DNA of 64,000 nt, from contig CAYVES010000001.1 of the NCBI GenBank assembly GCA_964449845.1, forward strand, positions 3,612 through 67,611, written 5' to 3'. The position numbers and the translations under genes were made by a program. Source of the stretch: SOKG01 sp964449845. GTDB taxonomy: Bacteria > Chloroflexota > Dehalococcoidia > SZUA-161. Shown in pieces: positions 52,709 to 60,596 of the stretch. The first letter of the stretch is position 1. Every line of letters begins with the position of its first letter. The notes under the pieces were generated by a model. It searched no databases, had not been told where the DNA came from, and worked only from the letters and a program-made list of their open reading frames with translations.

Positions 52709-52784
52709 AGCTTCACCCTCACCTAGCCTCTCCCTTCAAGGGAGAGGGATTTGTGGGCTTGGTGTCCACCTTCAGGGGAGAGAA
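52709..52784. repeat. Repeat copy after the DUF559 gene
   Basis: Contains TTCACCCTCACCTAGCCTC, TCCCTTCAAGGGAGAGGG and GGGATTTGTGGGCTTGG, the same modules as the array at 51993-52350, so the DUF559 gene is bracketed by one repeat family. Confidence 0.7.
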
Positions 52785-52828
52785 ATGAGGAGAAGCACTT
52801 TGCCCGATACTGTAACAAGGGAAATCAG

Positions 52829-54562
52829 ATGAAGAACGCGGCTATTGCTCAGGTGTTTCAGGATATGGCTGATCTCCTCGAGCTCAAGGAGGATAACCCC
52901 TTTAAGATCAGGGCCTACCAGCGAGCAGCCCACACTATTGTCGACTTGCCTGTGGAGCTGGGGCAGGTGATGAAGGAGGACAGGCTCCGCGAAATCCCTG
53001 GCATCGGCGAGGCCATCGCTAAGAAGATAACCGAGCTTCTGACCACCGGGCGCCTGGAGGCCTATGAGAAGCTTCGCTCCGAGTTCCCCGAGGGTATCAG
53101 CTCCCTGCTGGCTATCACCGGCGTGGGCCCCAAGACGGTGATGCGTCTCTACAAGGAACTGGGTATCTCCACCGTGGATGACCTGGAGAAGGCGATTGTG
53201 GAGGGGCAGGTAGCTGCCGTGTACCGCCTGGGGGACAAGACTGCTGAGAACATCCTGCGCCATATTCAGAGGCTGCGCCGCAAAGACCTGCGCGTGCCCC
53301 TGGGCGGGGCGCTCCCTGTGGTGGAGGAGATTCTAGGCGACCTTAACGAAATCGCCGGCGTGCGTAACCTGATCCCTGCAGGCAGCCTGCGCCGCTTCAA
53401 GGAGACCATCGGCGATGTCGACATCATGGGCACCGCCGATGACCCTGAGGGCGTCCTTCAGGCGTTTGTCCAGCTTCCCCAGGTGGAGGAGATTCTGGTG
53501 CAAGGGACAACAAAGGCCAGCGTGATCGTCAGGGACGGGCTTCAGGTGGACCTGAGGATGGTGGAGCACGACTGCTTCGGCTCGCTGCTTCAGTATTTCA
53601 CTGGCAGCAAGGATCACAATATTGTCCTCAGGGATAGAGCGCTTCGCCAGGGGCTGAGTTTGAGCGAATACGGCATCACCGTACTAAAGAGCGGCGAGAT
53701 AGAGAAATTCACTTCGGAGGAAGCCTTCTACGGAAGGATCGGCCTTGAGTACATCCCACCGGAGCTGCGTGAGGGGCGGAACGAGATCGAGGAGGCGGAA
53801 AAGGGGGCTCTGCCCAAGCTGATCGAGGGCTCTGATATCAAGGGCGATCTTCACGTACACACCGAGTGGAGCGATGGGCATGACTCCATTGAAGCGATGG
53901 CAGCCGCCGCCAGAGGTCGAGGCTATGAGTATCTGGCGATCACCGATCATTCCGTGGGCAGGGGCATCGCCCACGGGCTCAGTGAAGAGCGAGTAAGGCA
54001 GCAGGTGGCGGAGATAAAGGAGCTCGACCGGAGGCTGGATGGCTTGCGCTTGTTTGCGGGAAGCGAGGTGGATATACGTGCCGATGGCACTCTTGATTAC
54101 CCCGACGAGGTTCTGGGCGAGTTGGATGTCGTGATCGCTGCCGTTCACTCTGCTATGGGACAGGATTCGGAGAAGATGACGGGGAGGATTATCCGCGCGC
54201 TGGAGAACCCCAATGTGCATATTCTGGCCCATCCCACCTGCAGGCTTCTTGGTATAAGGGAGCCGATAGATGTTGACCTTGAGGAGGTATTCCGCGCTGC
54301 AGCCAGGACAAACACGGCGCTGGAGATAAATGCCATGCCCGACAGGCTTGATCTCAAGGATATTCATGTGCTGAGGGCGAGGGAGTTAGGGGTGAAACTG
54401 GTGATCGGCACCGATGCCCATAGTGTGGGCGGCCTGGAGCTGATGCGCTTTGGGGTTGGGGTGGCGCGGCGGGGGTGGTGCCAGTCGGAGCACATCTTGA
54501 ATACACGACCGGCGGGAGAGGTAGAGGCATTCTTGAAGCAAGGTAAGGGCGGACATGGTTGA
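52829..54562 (+). CDS. polX: DNA polymerase/3'-5' exonuclease PolX
   Basis: 577 residues. It opens with MKNAAIAQVFQDMADLLELK, the helix-hairpin-helix N-terminus. The polymerase X core has GDVDIMG near 190-200 with the paired metal aspartates, and IVLRDRALRQGLSLSEYGI. The C-terminal PHP domain (about 330-570) has DLHVHTEWSDGHDSIEAM, ITDHS, AAVHSAMGQ and HPTCRLLG, metal ligands for exonuclease activity. It works in gap repair. ATG at 52829 after AAGGG. It overlaps the next gene by eight bases. Confidence 0.94.
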   Translation: MKNAAIAQVFQDMADLLELKEDNPFKIRAYQRAAHTIVDLPVELGQVMKEDRLREIPGIGEAIAKKITELLTTGRLEAYEKLRSEFPEGISSLLAITGVGPKTVMRLYKELGISTVDDLEKAIVEGQVAAVYRLGDKTAENILRHIQRLRRKDLRVPLGGALPVVEEILGDLNEIAGVRNLIPAGSLRRFKETIGDVDIMGTADDPEGVLQAFVQLPQVEEILVQGTTKASVIVRDGLQVDLRMVEHDCFGSLLQYFTGSKDHNIVLRDRALRQGLSLSEYGITVLKSGEIEKFTSEEAFYGRIGLEYIPPELREGRNEIEEAEKGALPKLIEGSDIKGDLHVHTEWSDGHDSIEAMAAAARGRGYEYLAITDHSVGRGIAHGLSEERVRQQVAEIKELDRRLDGLRLFAGSEVDIRADGTLDYPDEVLGELDVVIAAVHSAMGQDSEKMTGRIIRALENPNVHILAHPTCRLLGIREPIDVDLEEVFRAAARTNTALEINAMPDRLDLKDIHVLRARELGVKLVIGTDAHSVGGLELMRFGVGVARRGWCQSEHILNTRPAGEVEAFLKQGKGGHG

Positions 54563-54854
54563 AAACGAGTCTCAGGAGGTCAGGCAGGTCTATGAGCGGG
54601 CGGAGAGGATAGTGGCGGAGAAAATCGGCTTTCTGCGACATCTGATCATATACGTGGTGGTAAACGCCGTGCTGTTCGCCATCAATATGCTGACCTCAAG
54701 TGGGTTCCTTTGGTTTTTGATACCCCTTAGTGGCTGGGGGATCGTGCTCTTGGCCCATTTCCTGAGTGTATTTACCTTCAGAGGGGACAGATTTGAGCGC
54801 TGGCGAAAAAGGCAGATAGAGAGGGAGATGGAGAAACTGAGGGAAAAAGATTAG
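54555..54854 (+). CDS. 2TM domain protein
   Basis: 99 residues. Two membrane segments (about 28-48 and 52-72), HLIIYVVVNAVLFAINML and FLWFLIPLSGWGIVLLAHFL, flanked by charged helices. It matches the 2TM family sometimes fused to or beside regulators. It overlaps polX. Function unknown. Confidence 0.78.
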   Translation: MVENESQEVRQVYERAERIVAEKIGFLRHLIIYVVVNAVLFAINMLTSSGFLWFLIPLSGWGIVLLAHFLSVFTFRGDRFERWRKRQIEREMEKLREKD

Positions 54855-54882
54855 CCTCTATCCCCTGTTGGGAGTTTGCTAA

Positions 54883-55620
54883 ATGTCAGGCGATGACTCT
54901 AGCCTCAATCGTGTGACTTCCGTTGAGCATGATGAGGCGATCCGGTATCTTAGGCAGGCTATCGCTGGTGGCAAGCCGTGGTACATTGCACTGCTTGAAG
55001 CTATAGGGCTCTGGACCTGTCCTGAGGAAAACCATAACGGGCAGTTATACTGCTACCTGATTGATGGTGAGGCTTTTGACTGGCTGCTCCTCGCGGAGCG
55101 TCTTTGCCAGGAAATAGCTGATGTTATTCCGGAAGAGGAACTGCTTGACCTCCTCTTTTTCGGCAGGCTACCCGAAGAGCTATCGGAGGAAGAGTTCAAG
55201 GAACTCATAGGTGGTGCCAAATATCATGCCCATCTCAACTACCTTTACGGGGTCACCGTTGAGAAGTTCGTGCTTCTTGCAATAGAGGAGGAAATTCGCA
55301 AAGAGCGCCAGGGCCATGTCTTTTCTGGCCAGGATGGCGGTTTTGATGATAGCTATCAGCGGCTCTACGGTGCCGGCCAGAAGGCTCTTCTCCAACGCTT
55401 CAGAGAAGAGAAGGGCTATCCCCGGAGCGATGATATTACGCTCGACCAGCTACAAGAGTTCACGTACTGGTTGTTCAAGTATCGGCTCAGTAATTCCGAC
55501 AAGGCACGTGTAGCCAGCGATACCAGGAAAGGCGTGGAGTATCTCAAGCGCCACAGTCTGGACAGGGGGCTTAGTGTCCCCCAGAGCAGTCCCTCTGACG
55601 TTGTCGAGAACAGTATTTAG
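54883..55620 (+). CDS. Conserved hypothetical protein
   Basis: 245 residues, acidic, no membrane segment. It contains DEAIRYLRQAIAGGKPWYIA, CPEENHNGQLYCYLIDGEAF and AKYHAHLNYLYGVTVEKFVL. It appears intact, and I do not recognise a family. It sits between the 2TM gene and coaX on the same strand, with its own start 28 bases after the preceding stop. Confidence 0.65.
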   Translation: MSGDDSSLNRVTSVEHDEAIRYLRQAIAGGKPWYIALLEAIGLWTCPEENHNGQLYCYLIDGEAFDWLLLAERLCQEIADVIPEEELLDLLFFGRLPEELSEEEFKELIGGAKYHAHLNYLYGVTVEKFVLLAIEEEIRKERQGHVFSGQDGGFDDSYQRLYGAGQKALLQRFREEKGYPRSDDITLDQLQEFTYWLFKYRLSNSDKARVASDTRKGVEYLKRHSLDRGLSVPQSSPSDVVENSI

Positions 55621-55648
55621 GCGCCTCCTGGCCAAGCTAAAACATATG

Positions 55649-55677
55649 TTGTAACCTGAAGCGGAGTCCGCTATAAT
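55649..55677 (+). promoter_or_regulatory. coaX promoter
   Basis: TTGTAA (55649-55654), 17 bases, consensus TATAAT (55672-55677), 50 bases before the coaX start. Confidence 0.6.
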
Positions 55678-55726
55678 AGCGCTCACGTTTCTTGTTAGGG
55701 GCCGGTTGGCCTGAGATGAGGGCAAC

Positions 55727-56497
55727 ATGCTGTTGGCAATCGACATAGGGAACACAAATATAGTCATAGGCGTCTTCGAGGACGAGACGCTAAGGGCCAC
55801 CTGGAGGCTGGGTACTGACTTCCACAAGCTTGAAGACGAATATGCAACAGTCTTTCTTAACCTGCTGTCACTGAAGGGCCTTGATTTCGCAGATGTTGAC
55901 CATGCTATCATCTCAAGCTCAGTTCCACCACTGGTGACGGTTTTCGAGAAATTATGCCAGCGTTACTTCGAGGTCTCACCTATGGTAGTTGGCCCCGGTG
56001 TAAAGACCGGTGTTCGTATCTCAATTGATAATCCACGTGAGGTTGGAGCTGACCGCGTGGCCAATGCAGCAGCAGCGCACAGGCTGTACGGTGGCCCCTT
56101 GATAGTCATCGATTTTGGCACTGCTACCACCCTGGATGCGGTATCGGAGGAGGGGGATTATCTTGGGGGAGCTATCGCCCCTGGCATCGGGATTTCGGCA
56201 GAGGCGCTCTTCGAGCATGCCGCCAAACTGCCGCGTGTGGAGTTGGTTCGGCCTCAGAAGGCTATAGGTAGAAACAGCGTATCCGCGATGCAGTCTGGCA
56301 TTATCTTTGGCTACGTGGGGCTAATAGAGGGCATTGTTGTACGCATGCGAAAGGAGTTGGGGGGCACTGCCAAAGTGATCGCCACGGGGGGGTTCGCCGA
56401 TATTATATGTATGGAGACCGATGCCGTGGACGCCGTGGAGCCGGATTTGACGCTAGTCGGACTGAGGCTGGTACACGAGCTAAATTGTGGACGATAG
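55727..56497 (+). CDS. coaX: Type III pantothenate kinase
   Basis: 256 residues. It phosphorylates pantothenate in CoA synthesis. LLAIDIGNTNIVIGVFEDE is the ATP site; GVKTGVRISIDNPREVGADR and IVIDFGTATTLDAVSEEGDY follow, all typical. It does not resemble the E. coli CoaA. It is followed by coaBC within 20 bases, so the operon covers three steps of CoA synthesis. ATG start at 55727. Confidence 0.95.
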   Translation: MLLAIDIGNTNIVIGVFEDETLRATWRLGTDFHKLEDEYATVFLNLLSLKGLDFADVDHAIISSSVPPLVTVFEKLCQRYFEVSPMVVGPGVKTGVRISIDNPREVGADRVANAAAAHRLYGGPLIVIDFGTATTLDAVSEEGDYLGGAIAPGIGISAEALFEHAAKLPRVELVRPQKAIGRNSVSAMQSGIIFGYVGLIEGIVVRMRKELGGTAKVIATGGFADIICMETDAVDAVEPDLTLVGLRLVHELNCGR

Positions 56498-56516
56498 TCA
56501 ACTTCAGGGAGGGAGC

Positions 56517-57713
56517 GTGTTTGAGCAAAAGAACGTAGTTCTGGGAGTAACTGGCAGCATCTCTGCCTATAAGGCTGTGGATATTGCCAGCAAGCTAACT
56601 CAAAGGGGGCTGGCTGTTGATGTGGTGATGACCAAGGCGGCTATGGAGTTCGTGACAGCGTTATCCTTCGGCAGCGTAACCCATAGGCCGGTAGTAACTG
56701 ATATGTGGGAGCTCTCCTCTGAGTTCAGCGTGGAGCATGTTGCCCTTGCTGAGCGTGCGGATGTAGTGGTTATTGCTCCTGCCACCGCTAATACCATTGC
56801 CAAGCTGGCGACAGGCATCGCTGATGAGATGTTGAGTTGCACTGTGCTTGCCACCAAGGCGCCGGTGATCCTGGCACCAGCCATGGACGCAGGTATGTAT
56901 AGCAACGCTGTAACACAGGAGAACCTGGCCAAGTTGCGCTCCCGGGGCTTCACTACTGTGGGTCCGGGATATGGTCGGCTGGCTTCGGGGCTGGTTGGCA
57001 CGGGACGCTTGGCGGAGACCGATGAAATACTGGGCACCGTTTTCCAGGTCCTGGGTAGGAAGGGTGACCTGGCCGACAGGCAGATCGTAGTCAGCGCCGG
57101 AGGCACCCGGGAACCCATCGATCCGGTGCGCTACATAGGCAATCGCTCCTCGGGTAAGATGGGCTACGCGGTAGCCGAGGCTGCCCGGGACCGGGGCGCA
57201 ATAGTAACCCTGGTGACCAGCGTTGAACAGATTCCTGCTCCGGCAGGCGTCGAGGTGATGCCGGTAGAGACTGCTCTTGAGATGCGAGACGCTGTGCTCA
57301 AGGCTTCAGCCGCAGCGGACGTTCTCATAATGGCTGCGGCGGTTGCCGATTATCGGCCAGCCGATGTGGTTCAGAAAAAGATAAAGAGGGAATCTGAAAC
57401 ACTGGCCCTCGATCTGGTGAAGACGGCGGATATTCTGGGCGAGGTAGGTGGGGATATTGTCAAGGTGGGCTTCGCTGCCGAAAGCGAGGATTTGATAGCA
57501 AGGGCAACGGATAAGCTTACAAGGAAGAAGCTTGACCTTATCGCGGTCAATGATATTACCGCCGAGGATAGCGGTTTTGGCGCAGATACCAACCGGGTGA
57601 CTCTGATCGACCGCGAGGGAAAGGTTGAGGAGCTTCCGCTGATGCATAAGTACGAGGTTGCCCACCGCATCCTGGACAGAGTAGTGGCGCTGCTCTCCCC
57701 GTCACCAGATTGA
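56517..57713 (+). CDS. coaBC: Bifunctional phosphopantothenoylcysteine synthetase/decarboxylase
   Basis: 398 residues. The N-terminal CoaC half has VLGVTGSISAYKAVDIASKL and the FMN-binding APATANTIAKLATGIADEML, then PAMDAGMY. The C-terminal CoaB half has SAGGTREPIDPVRYIGNRSS, GKMGYAVAEAA, AAAVADYRPA and FAAESEDL. It turns phosphopantothenate and Cys into phosphopantetheine. I choose GTG at 56517, with AGGGAGGGAG before it. The gene's stop codon overlaps the tRNA promoter's -35 box. Confidence 0.95.
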   Translation: MFEQKNVVLGVTGSISAYKAVDIASKLTQRGLAVDVVMTKAAMEFVTALSFGSVTHRPVVTDMWELSSEFSVEHVALAERADVVVIAPATANTIAKLATGIADEMLSCTVLATKAPVILAPAMDAGMYSNAVTQENLAKLRSRGFTTVGPGYGRLASGLVGTGRLAETDEILGTVFQVLGRKGDLADRQIVVSAGGTREPIDPVRYIGNRSSGKMGYAVAEAARDRGAIVTLVTSVEQIPAPAGVEVMPVETALEMRDAVLKASAAADVLIMAAAVADYRPADVVQKKIKRESETLALDLVKTADILGEVGGDIVKVGFAAESEDLIARATDKLTRKKLDLIAVNDITAEDSGFGADTNRVTLIDREGKVEELPLMHKYEVAHRILDRVVALLSPSPD

Positions 57714-57739
57714 CGGTATCTCGGGCAGCGTGCTATGAT
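57710..57739 (+). promoter_or_regulatory. Promoter of tRNA-Met
   Basis: TTGACG (57710-57715), 18 bases, TATGAT (57734-57739). The tRNA starts eight bases after the -10 box, so the transcript would begin almost at the mature 5' end. Confidence 0.65.
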
Positions 57740-57747
57740 ACCTGCGT

Positions 57748-57823
57748 GGCAGCGTAGCTCAGAGGTTAGAGCAGGGGACTCATAAGCCCAAGGTCGTCGG
57801 TTCGACTCCGACCGCTGCCACCA
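57748..57823 (+). tRNA. tRNA-Met (anticodon CAT), 3' CCA encoded
   Basis: 76 bases. Acceptor stem GGCAGCG/CGCTGCC, D stem GCTC/GAGC, anticodon loop CTCATAA, T arm GTCGG-TTCGACT-CCGAC, then A-CCA in the DNA. The anticodon stem reads GGGGA against GCCCA, so only three of five pairs are perfect (the ends are G-A and A-G). CAT in this context may be elongator Met or an Ile tRNA modified at C34. The 3' end is duplicated at 59465. Confidence 0.85.
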
Positions 57824-57946
57824 GCCCCTTTCACTTTTGTTCGTTTTAACTGTCTACTGCCTTTTTACCTCCCGAGATGATCTTTCTCTTAGGCAGCAAA
57901 CCCCACGACTATTGCGACATTCTACTGCGAGATGTATAATACACTA
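57812..57946 (+). repeat. tRNA 3'-end duplication, left copy (att-like)
   Basis: From the acceptor stem end, a 27-base core (57812-57838) is identical to 59465-59491. Similarity at about 75% continues for about 100 bases. This segment includes a promoter, TTGCGA-17-TATAAT (57912-57940), for the HEPN-type gene. It is the att-like site at the tRNA. Confidence 0.75.
57912..57940 (+). promoter_or_regulatory. Promoter of the HEPN-type gene
   Basis: TTGCGA (57912-57917), 17 bases, TATAAT (57935-57940), 84 bases before the start at 58024. It lies in the duplicated segment. Confidence 0.5.
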
Positions 57947-58023
57947 CGAAGTCCAAAGTTGAGTGGTGTAAGTAAACGCACTATTCTAGCATTCAGCGCC
58001 ACTGACAACGGAAAGGGGGAGGA

Positions 58024-59319
58024 ATGGGAACTAAGAGGAAACGCTATGGCGATGAGCGACCGGACGAATATGACATGGCGGAAATTAGCAGTAGTCTCAA
58101 GGATAATCTCGAAGGTTTGGAAGCGTTCGTACGTAATTTGGCCCCTGTGGCAAAAGAGCACGACAGTAGCTTATGGGATAGAGTCGGTGAAGTATTGGAC
58201 AACGCGTTTGAGGCAGTCGGGCTGTCCAAAGACGAGCTTGAGAGGAAGAGCGCTGAATCAAAGAGCAAACGAGTAAAATTCGAAATACAGACAACTCCTC
58301 AACAAAGGCAGCAGTTCGTCAATATATTGGCAGACTTGCCACGTTTGACTCCGTCTCAACATGAATTGCTGCACAGAAGCTCATTCGTCATGCTGATATG
58401 CTTCTTTGACTTCTTGGTCTCAGATTTAATTCACTATTTCTACACAAGGTATCCTGACAGCCTATCGAACAAGGAACTATCCTTGAGGCTGGGTGAGTTG
58501 AAGCTTTGTAACGACCTTGACGAAGCCATGGATTATTTAGTTGCAAAGGAAGTTGACACTGTTCTATATAGGAACCTGGAAGGTCAAAAGAAGTACTTTC
58601 AAGAGTTCTTTAAGATTGATACGCAAGATAAGTTCATAGATTGGAAAAGAATAGGCGAAGCTATTGAGCGACGCAACATAATCGTGCACAACAATTCCAA
58701 GATTAATAGGCGCTATTTAAATAGCGTAGATTTGTCAATTGTGCCTGAAAAAATCAAAGACTTGAAGGAAGGCTCTCGAATTCGTGTAACCCCAGATTAC
58801 TTTGCAGTTGCCTTTGATGAGATTCTCGTTGGAGGTGTTATACTGAGTCAATCGTGTTGGCGTAGCTGGAGTAAAGGTAGTATTGAGAAGGCAGACTCTC
58901 AACTGAACAGGGATACATACGATGCACTTCTGAAAGAGAAGTGGACTGTTGCTGAACGATTGGGTTTGTTCGCAAAGGAATGTAAAGCTTGTAGTGAAGC
59001 TGTGCGTCTGCATCTTCACATGAATTACTGTCAGTCCCTGAAGTGGCAGAACAAAGAAGGCGAGCTTAAGAAGGAACTGGAGGTGCTCAATGGGTCAGCT
59101 TTGAGCCCCATGTATAAACTTGCCCTATGTGCGTTAAGAAGTGATAGGAAAGGATTCTACGAGAACCTTGGAAATGCAATTCGCGTAGATGNNNNNNNNN
59201 NAGATGGCATGGAGGAAAGATATTTCAAGGAGTGGCCTCTTTTTCGAGAATTCAGAGAAGACTCGAATTATGAAGAGATGATAAGATCCGAATTCGAAAC
59301 ATTATCCCACGGCGAGTAG
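58024..59319 (+). CDS. HEPN-motif protein in tRNA-flanked cassette (10-N gap inside)
   Basis: About 431 residues. The middle (about 200-225) contains IGEAIERRNIIVHNNSKI, with RNIIVH giving the R-x4-H HEPN signature of predicted RNases in toxin and defence systems. Upstream is a helical region with SSFVMLICFFDFLVSDLIHYF. Residues 275-400 are helical (EKADSQLNRDTYDALLKEKW). The codon use is AT-rich compared with the genes around it. A run of 10 N (59192-59201) interrupts the gene near residue 390, but the frame reads through. The GGGGGAGG site precedes the ATG at 58024. It is the only gene between two copies of the tRNA end. It may act in defence or as a toxin; no antitoxin gene is adjacent. 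Confidence 0.65.
   Translation: MGTKRKRYGDERPDEYDMAEISSSLKDNLEGLEAFVRNLAPVAKEHDSSLWDRVGEVLDNAFEAVGLSKDELERKSAESKSKRVKFEIQTTPQQRQQFVNILADLPRLTPSQHELLHRSSFVMLICFFDFLVSDLIHYFYTRYPDSLSNKELSLRLGELKLCNDLDEAMDYLVAKEVDTVLYRNLEGQKKYFQEFFKIDTQDKFIDWKRIGEAIERRNIIVHNNSKINRRYLNSVDLSIVPEKIKDLKEGSRIRVTPDYFAVAFDEILVGGVILSQSCWRSWSKGSIEKADSQLNRDTYDALLKEKWTVAERLGLFAKECKACSEAVRLHLHMNYCQSLKWQNKEGELKKELEVLNGSALSPMYKLALCALRSDRKGFYENLGNAIRVDXXXXDGMEERYFKEWPLFREFREDSNYEEMIRSEFETLSHGE
59192..59201. other. Assembly gap (10 N) in the HEPN-type gene
   Basis: Run of 10 N; the frame after it continues to a plausible stop, so the gap may be a few codons. Confidence 0.85.
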
Positions 59320-59464
59320 TGATGGTTCAGTTGCCATTCAACCAAACTGTCATCGCCCAGCACGCCACCCCGCTGGCATAAAGACAGACAATCCGAATCC
59401 GAAACTCCTCATCCTTCGACAAGCCTCGGGCCTGGCCAAGGCCAGGGCTCAGGCCATGCTACAG

Positions 59465-59599
59465 CCGCTGCCACCAGCCCCTTTCACTTTTCTTCGTTTG
59501 AACTGCCTACTGCCTATTTATCCGCCTAGATGACCTTTCTCTTACCCAACAAACCACATATCGCTTGTGATATTAACCTGCGATATATATACTACAGGA
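59465..59599 (+). repeat. tRNA 3'-end duplication, right copy (att-like)
   Basis: It begins CCGCTGCCACCA, then GCCCCTTTCACTTTT, identical to the tRNA end plus 15 downstream bases, and stays similar for about 100 bases more. The promoter in the left copy is kept as TTGTGA-17-TATACT (59565-59593). It is not itself a tRNA, because the 5' part is missing. Confidence 0.75.
59565..59593 (+). promoter_or_regulatory. Promoter in the right tRNA-end copy
   Basis: TTGTGA (59565-59570), 17 bases, TATACT (59588-59593). It occupies the same place in the duplicated segment as the promoter at 57912-57940, and would serve the small gene at 59697. Confidence 0.45.
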
Positions 59600-59696
59600 A
59601 GCCTGTAGTACCCCCACCGTAGCAATGGTGGCCCAGAGGGTGCTGGTTGCCGCTGGGGAAGCGAGTCGTACTTGGTTGGAACGGAGGAGGAGACCG

Positions 59697-59972
59697 ATGC
59701 CGGTGATCACGGGGATTCAGCGTAGAGTACCTGCTGCTGATTCAGCGCAGAACTACGCCGACTACGACGATTTCGTAGAGTGTGCCGAGTTCGCCGTCAG
59801 GAGGCAGGGCGACGGGGAGGAGGTTCAGGTCAACGTTTTCTTCCCGCGCTCGGGCACGCCGGAGCAGGGTGTTGGCCTTTCGCTGCCGTCTCTTGAGGTG
59901 GCCATCGCGGTAGGACGAGCACTTCTGACGGTCGCAGAAGGCCACCTGACTGAAGTTGTAGGCCGCTTCTAG
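59697..59972 (+). CDS. Small hypothetical protein
   Basis: 91 residues. YADYDDFVECAEFAVRRQGD and VNVFFPRSGTPEQGVGLSLP look like a small beta fold ending in a helix (LEVAIAVGRALLTVAEGHL). No family is recognised. The ATG at 59697 has GGAGGAGGAGACC before it; a longer frame from 59625 lacks such a site. It follows the right-hand tRNA-end copy and its promoter. Confidence 0.6.
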   Translation: MPVITGIQRRVPAADSAQNYADYDDFVECAEFAVRRQGDGEEVQVNVFFPRSGTPEQGVGLSLPSLEVAIAVGRALLTVAEGHLTEVVGRF

Positions 59973-60066
59973 CGGTGCCAGTGGTAGGAGCGGTCCGCGA
60001 AGGTCTTTCGATGGGGACGAAGTCCTGTAGCGAAGGAGATAGGGTGCTGCCGATGACCGAGCTGCG

Positions 60067-60273
60067 CTATACTAGCGCTATCACCAGGCAACTGACGACG
60101 TAGGCCAGGCCTATGGCAAAAAGTCCGGTGCCTACGGTCCTTACTCGTCGCCCCAGTGCTTGTTGCTGCTCAGGATGTTCCAGAATAGCGCCCTGGAGGA
60201 AGACGATAAACCCTATCATCATCACAGCGAGACCCATACCTGCATACGTGAGTATTAGTGTAGACTCTTCCAC
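60067..60273 (-). CDS. Small membrane protein with two segments
   Basis: 68 residues from a GTG at 60273 with GGGAGGG before it. The first segment, AGMGLAVMMIGFIVFLQGA, and a second, GTGLFAIGLAYVVSCLVIAL, are joined by a loop with EHPEQQQALGRRVRT. No family is recognised. The longer frame to 60360 lacks a ribosome site and adds unconserved residues. Confidence 0.55.
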   Translation of the reverse strand: MEESTLILTYAGMGLAVMMIGFIVFLQGAILEHPEQQQALGRRVRTVGTGLFAIGLAYVVSCLVIALV

Positions 60274-60537
60274 ATAGCCCTCCCATCGCTTATTAGTTCG
60301 CTTATATTGTGGACTAACGGACTGCTCTCGACCACCGTGCGAACCTGATAGCGCAGGCAAGTCCGTACTATTTTCCGCTAATGACGGACTGTGGAACTTT
60401 TAACATTTTTTGTCAGGTTTGTCAAGCCCTTCGGAGAGACATCCCTCCCCTGGCGGGAGGGAGTTAGAGGGAGGGGGCGGACATCTAGGGCCAAACCCCG
60501 GGGGGAGCGTGGCAAGAGAAAAGGACTGCTTGCCTCT
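60274..60537. other. Intergenic region with repeat copy
   Basis: Divergent region, about 320 bases. It contains a repeat copy at 60442-60480 (CCCTCCCCTGGCGGGAGGG and GTTAGAGGGAGGGGG) and the promoter of the activase at 60538. No gene is seen. Confidence 0.5.
60442..60480. repeat. Dispersed G/C palindrome copy
   Basis: CCCTCCCCTGGCGGGAGGG followed by GTTAGAGGGAGGGGG, as at both ends of the array at 51993-52350. Confidence 0.7.
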
Positions 60538-60565
60538 TTGACAATACTTCTTCATGTGCTACAAT
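60538..60565 (+). promoter_or_regulatory. Promoter of the dehydratase activase gene
   Basis: Perfect TTGACA (60538-60543), 16 bases, TACAAT (60560-60565), 32 bases before the ATG. Confidence 0.65.
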
Positions 60566-60596
60566 TTCTGGTAAGATATGATATGATAAGTAAATA

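Noticed and set aside
59465..59491. A second tRNA gene at the duplicate.
   Set aside because: Only the acceptor 3' strand and CCA are present; D, anticodon and T arms are missing.
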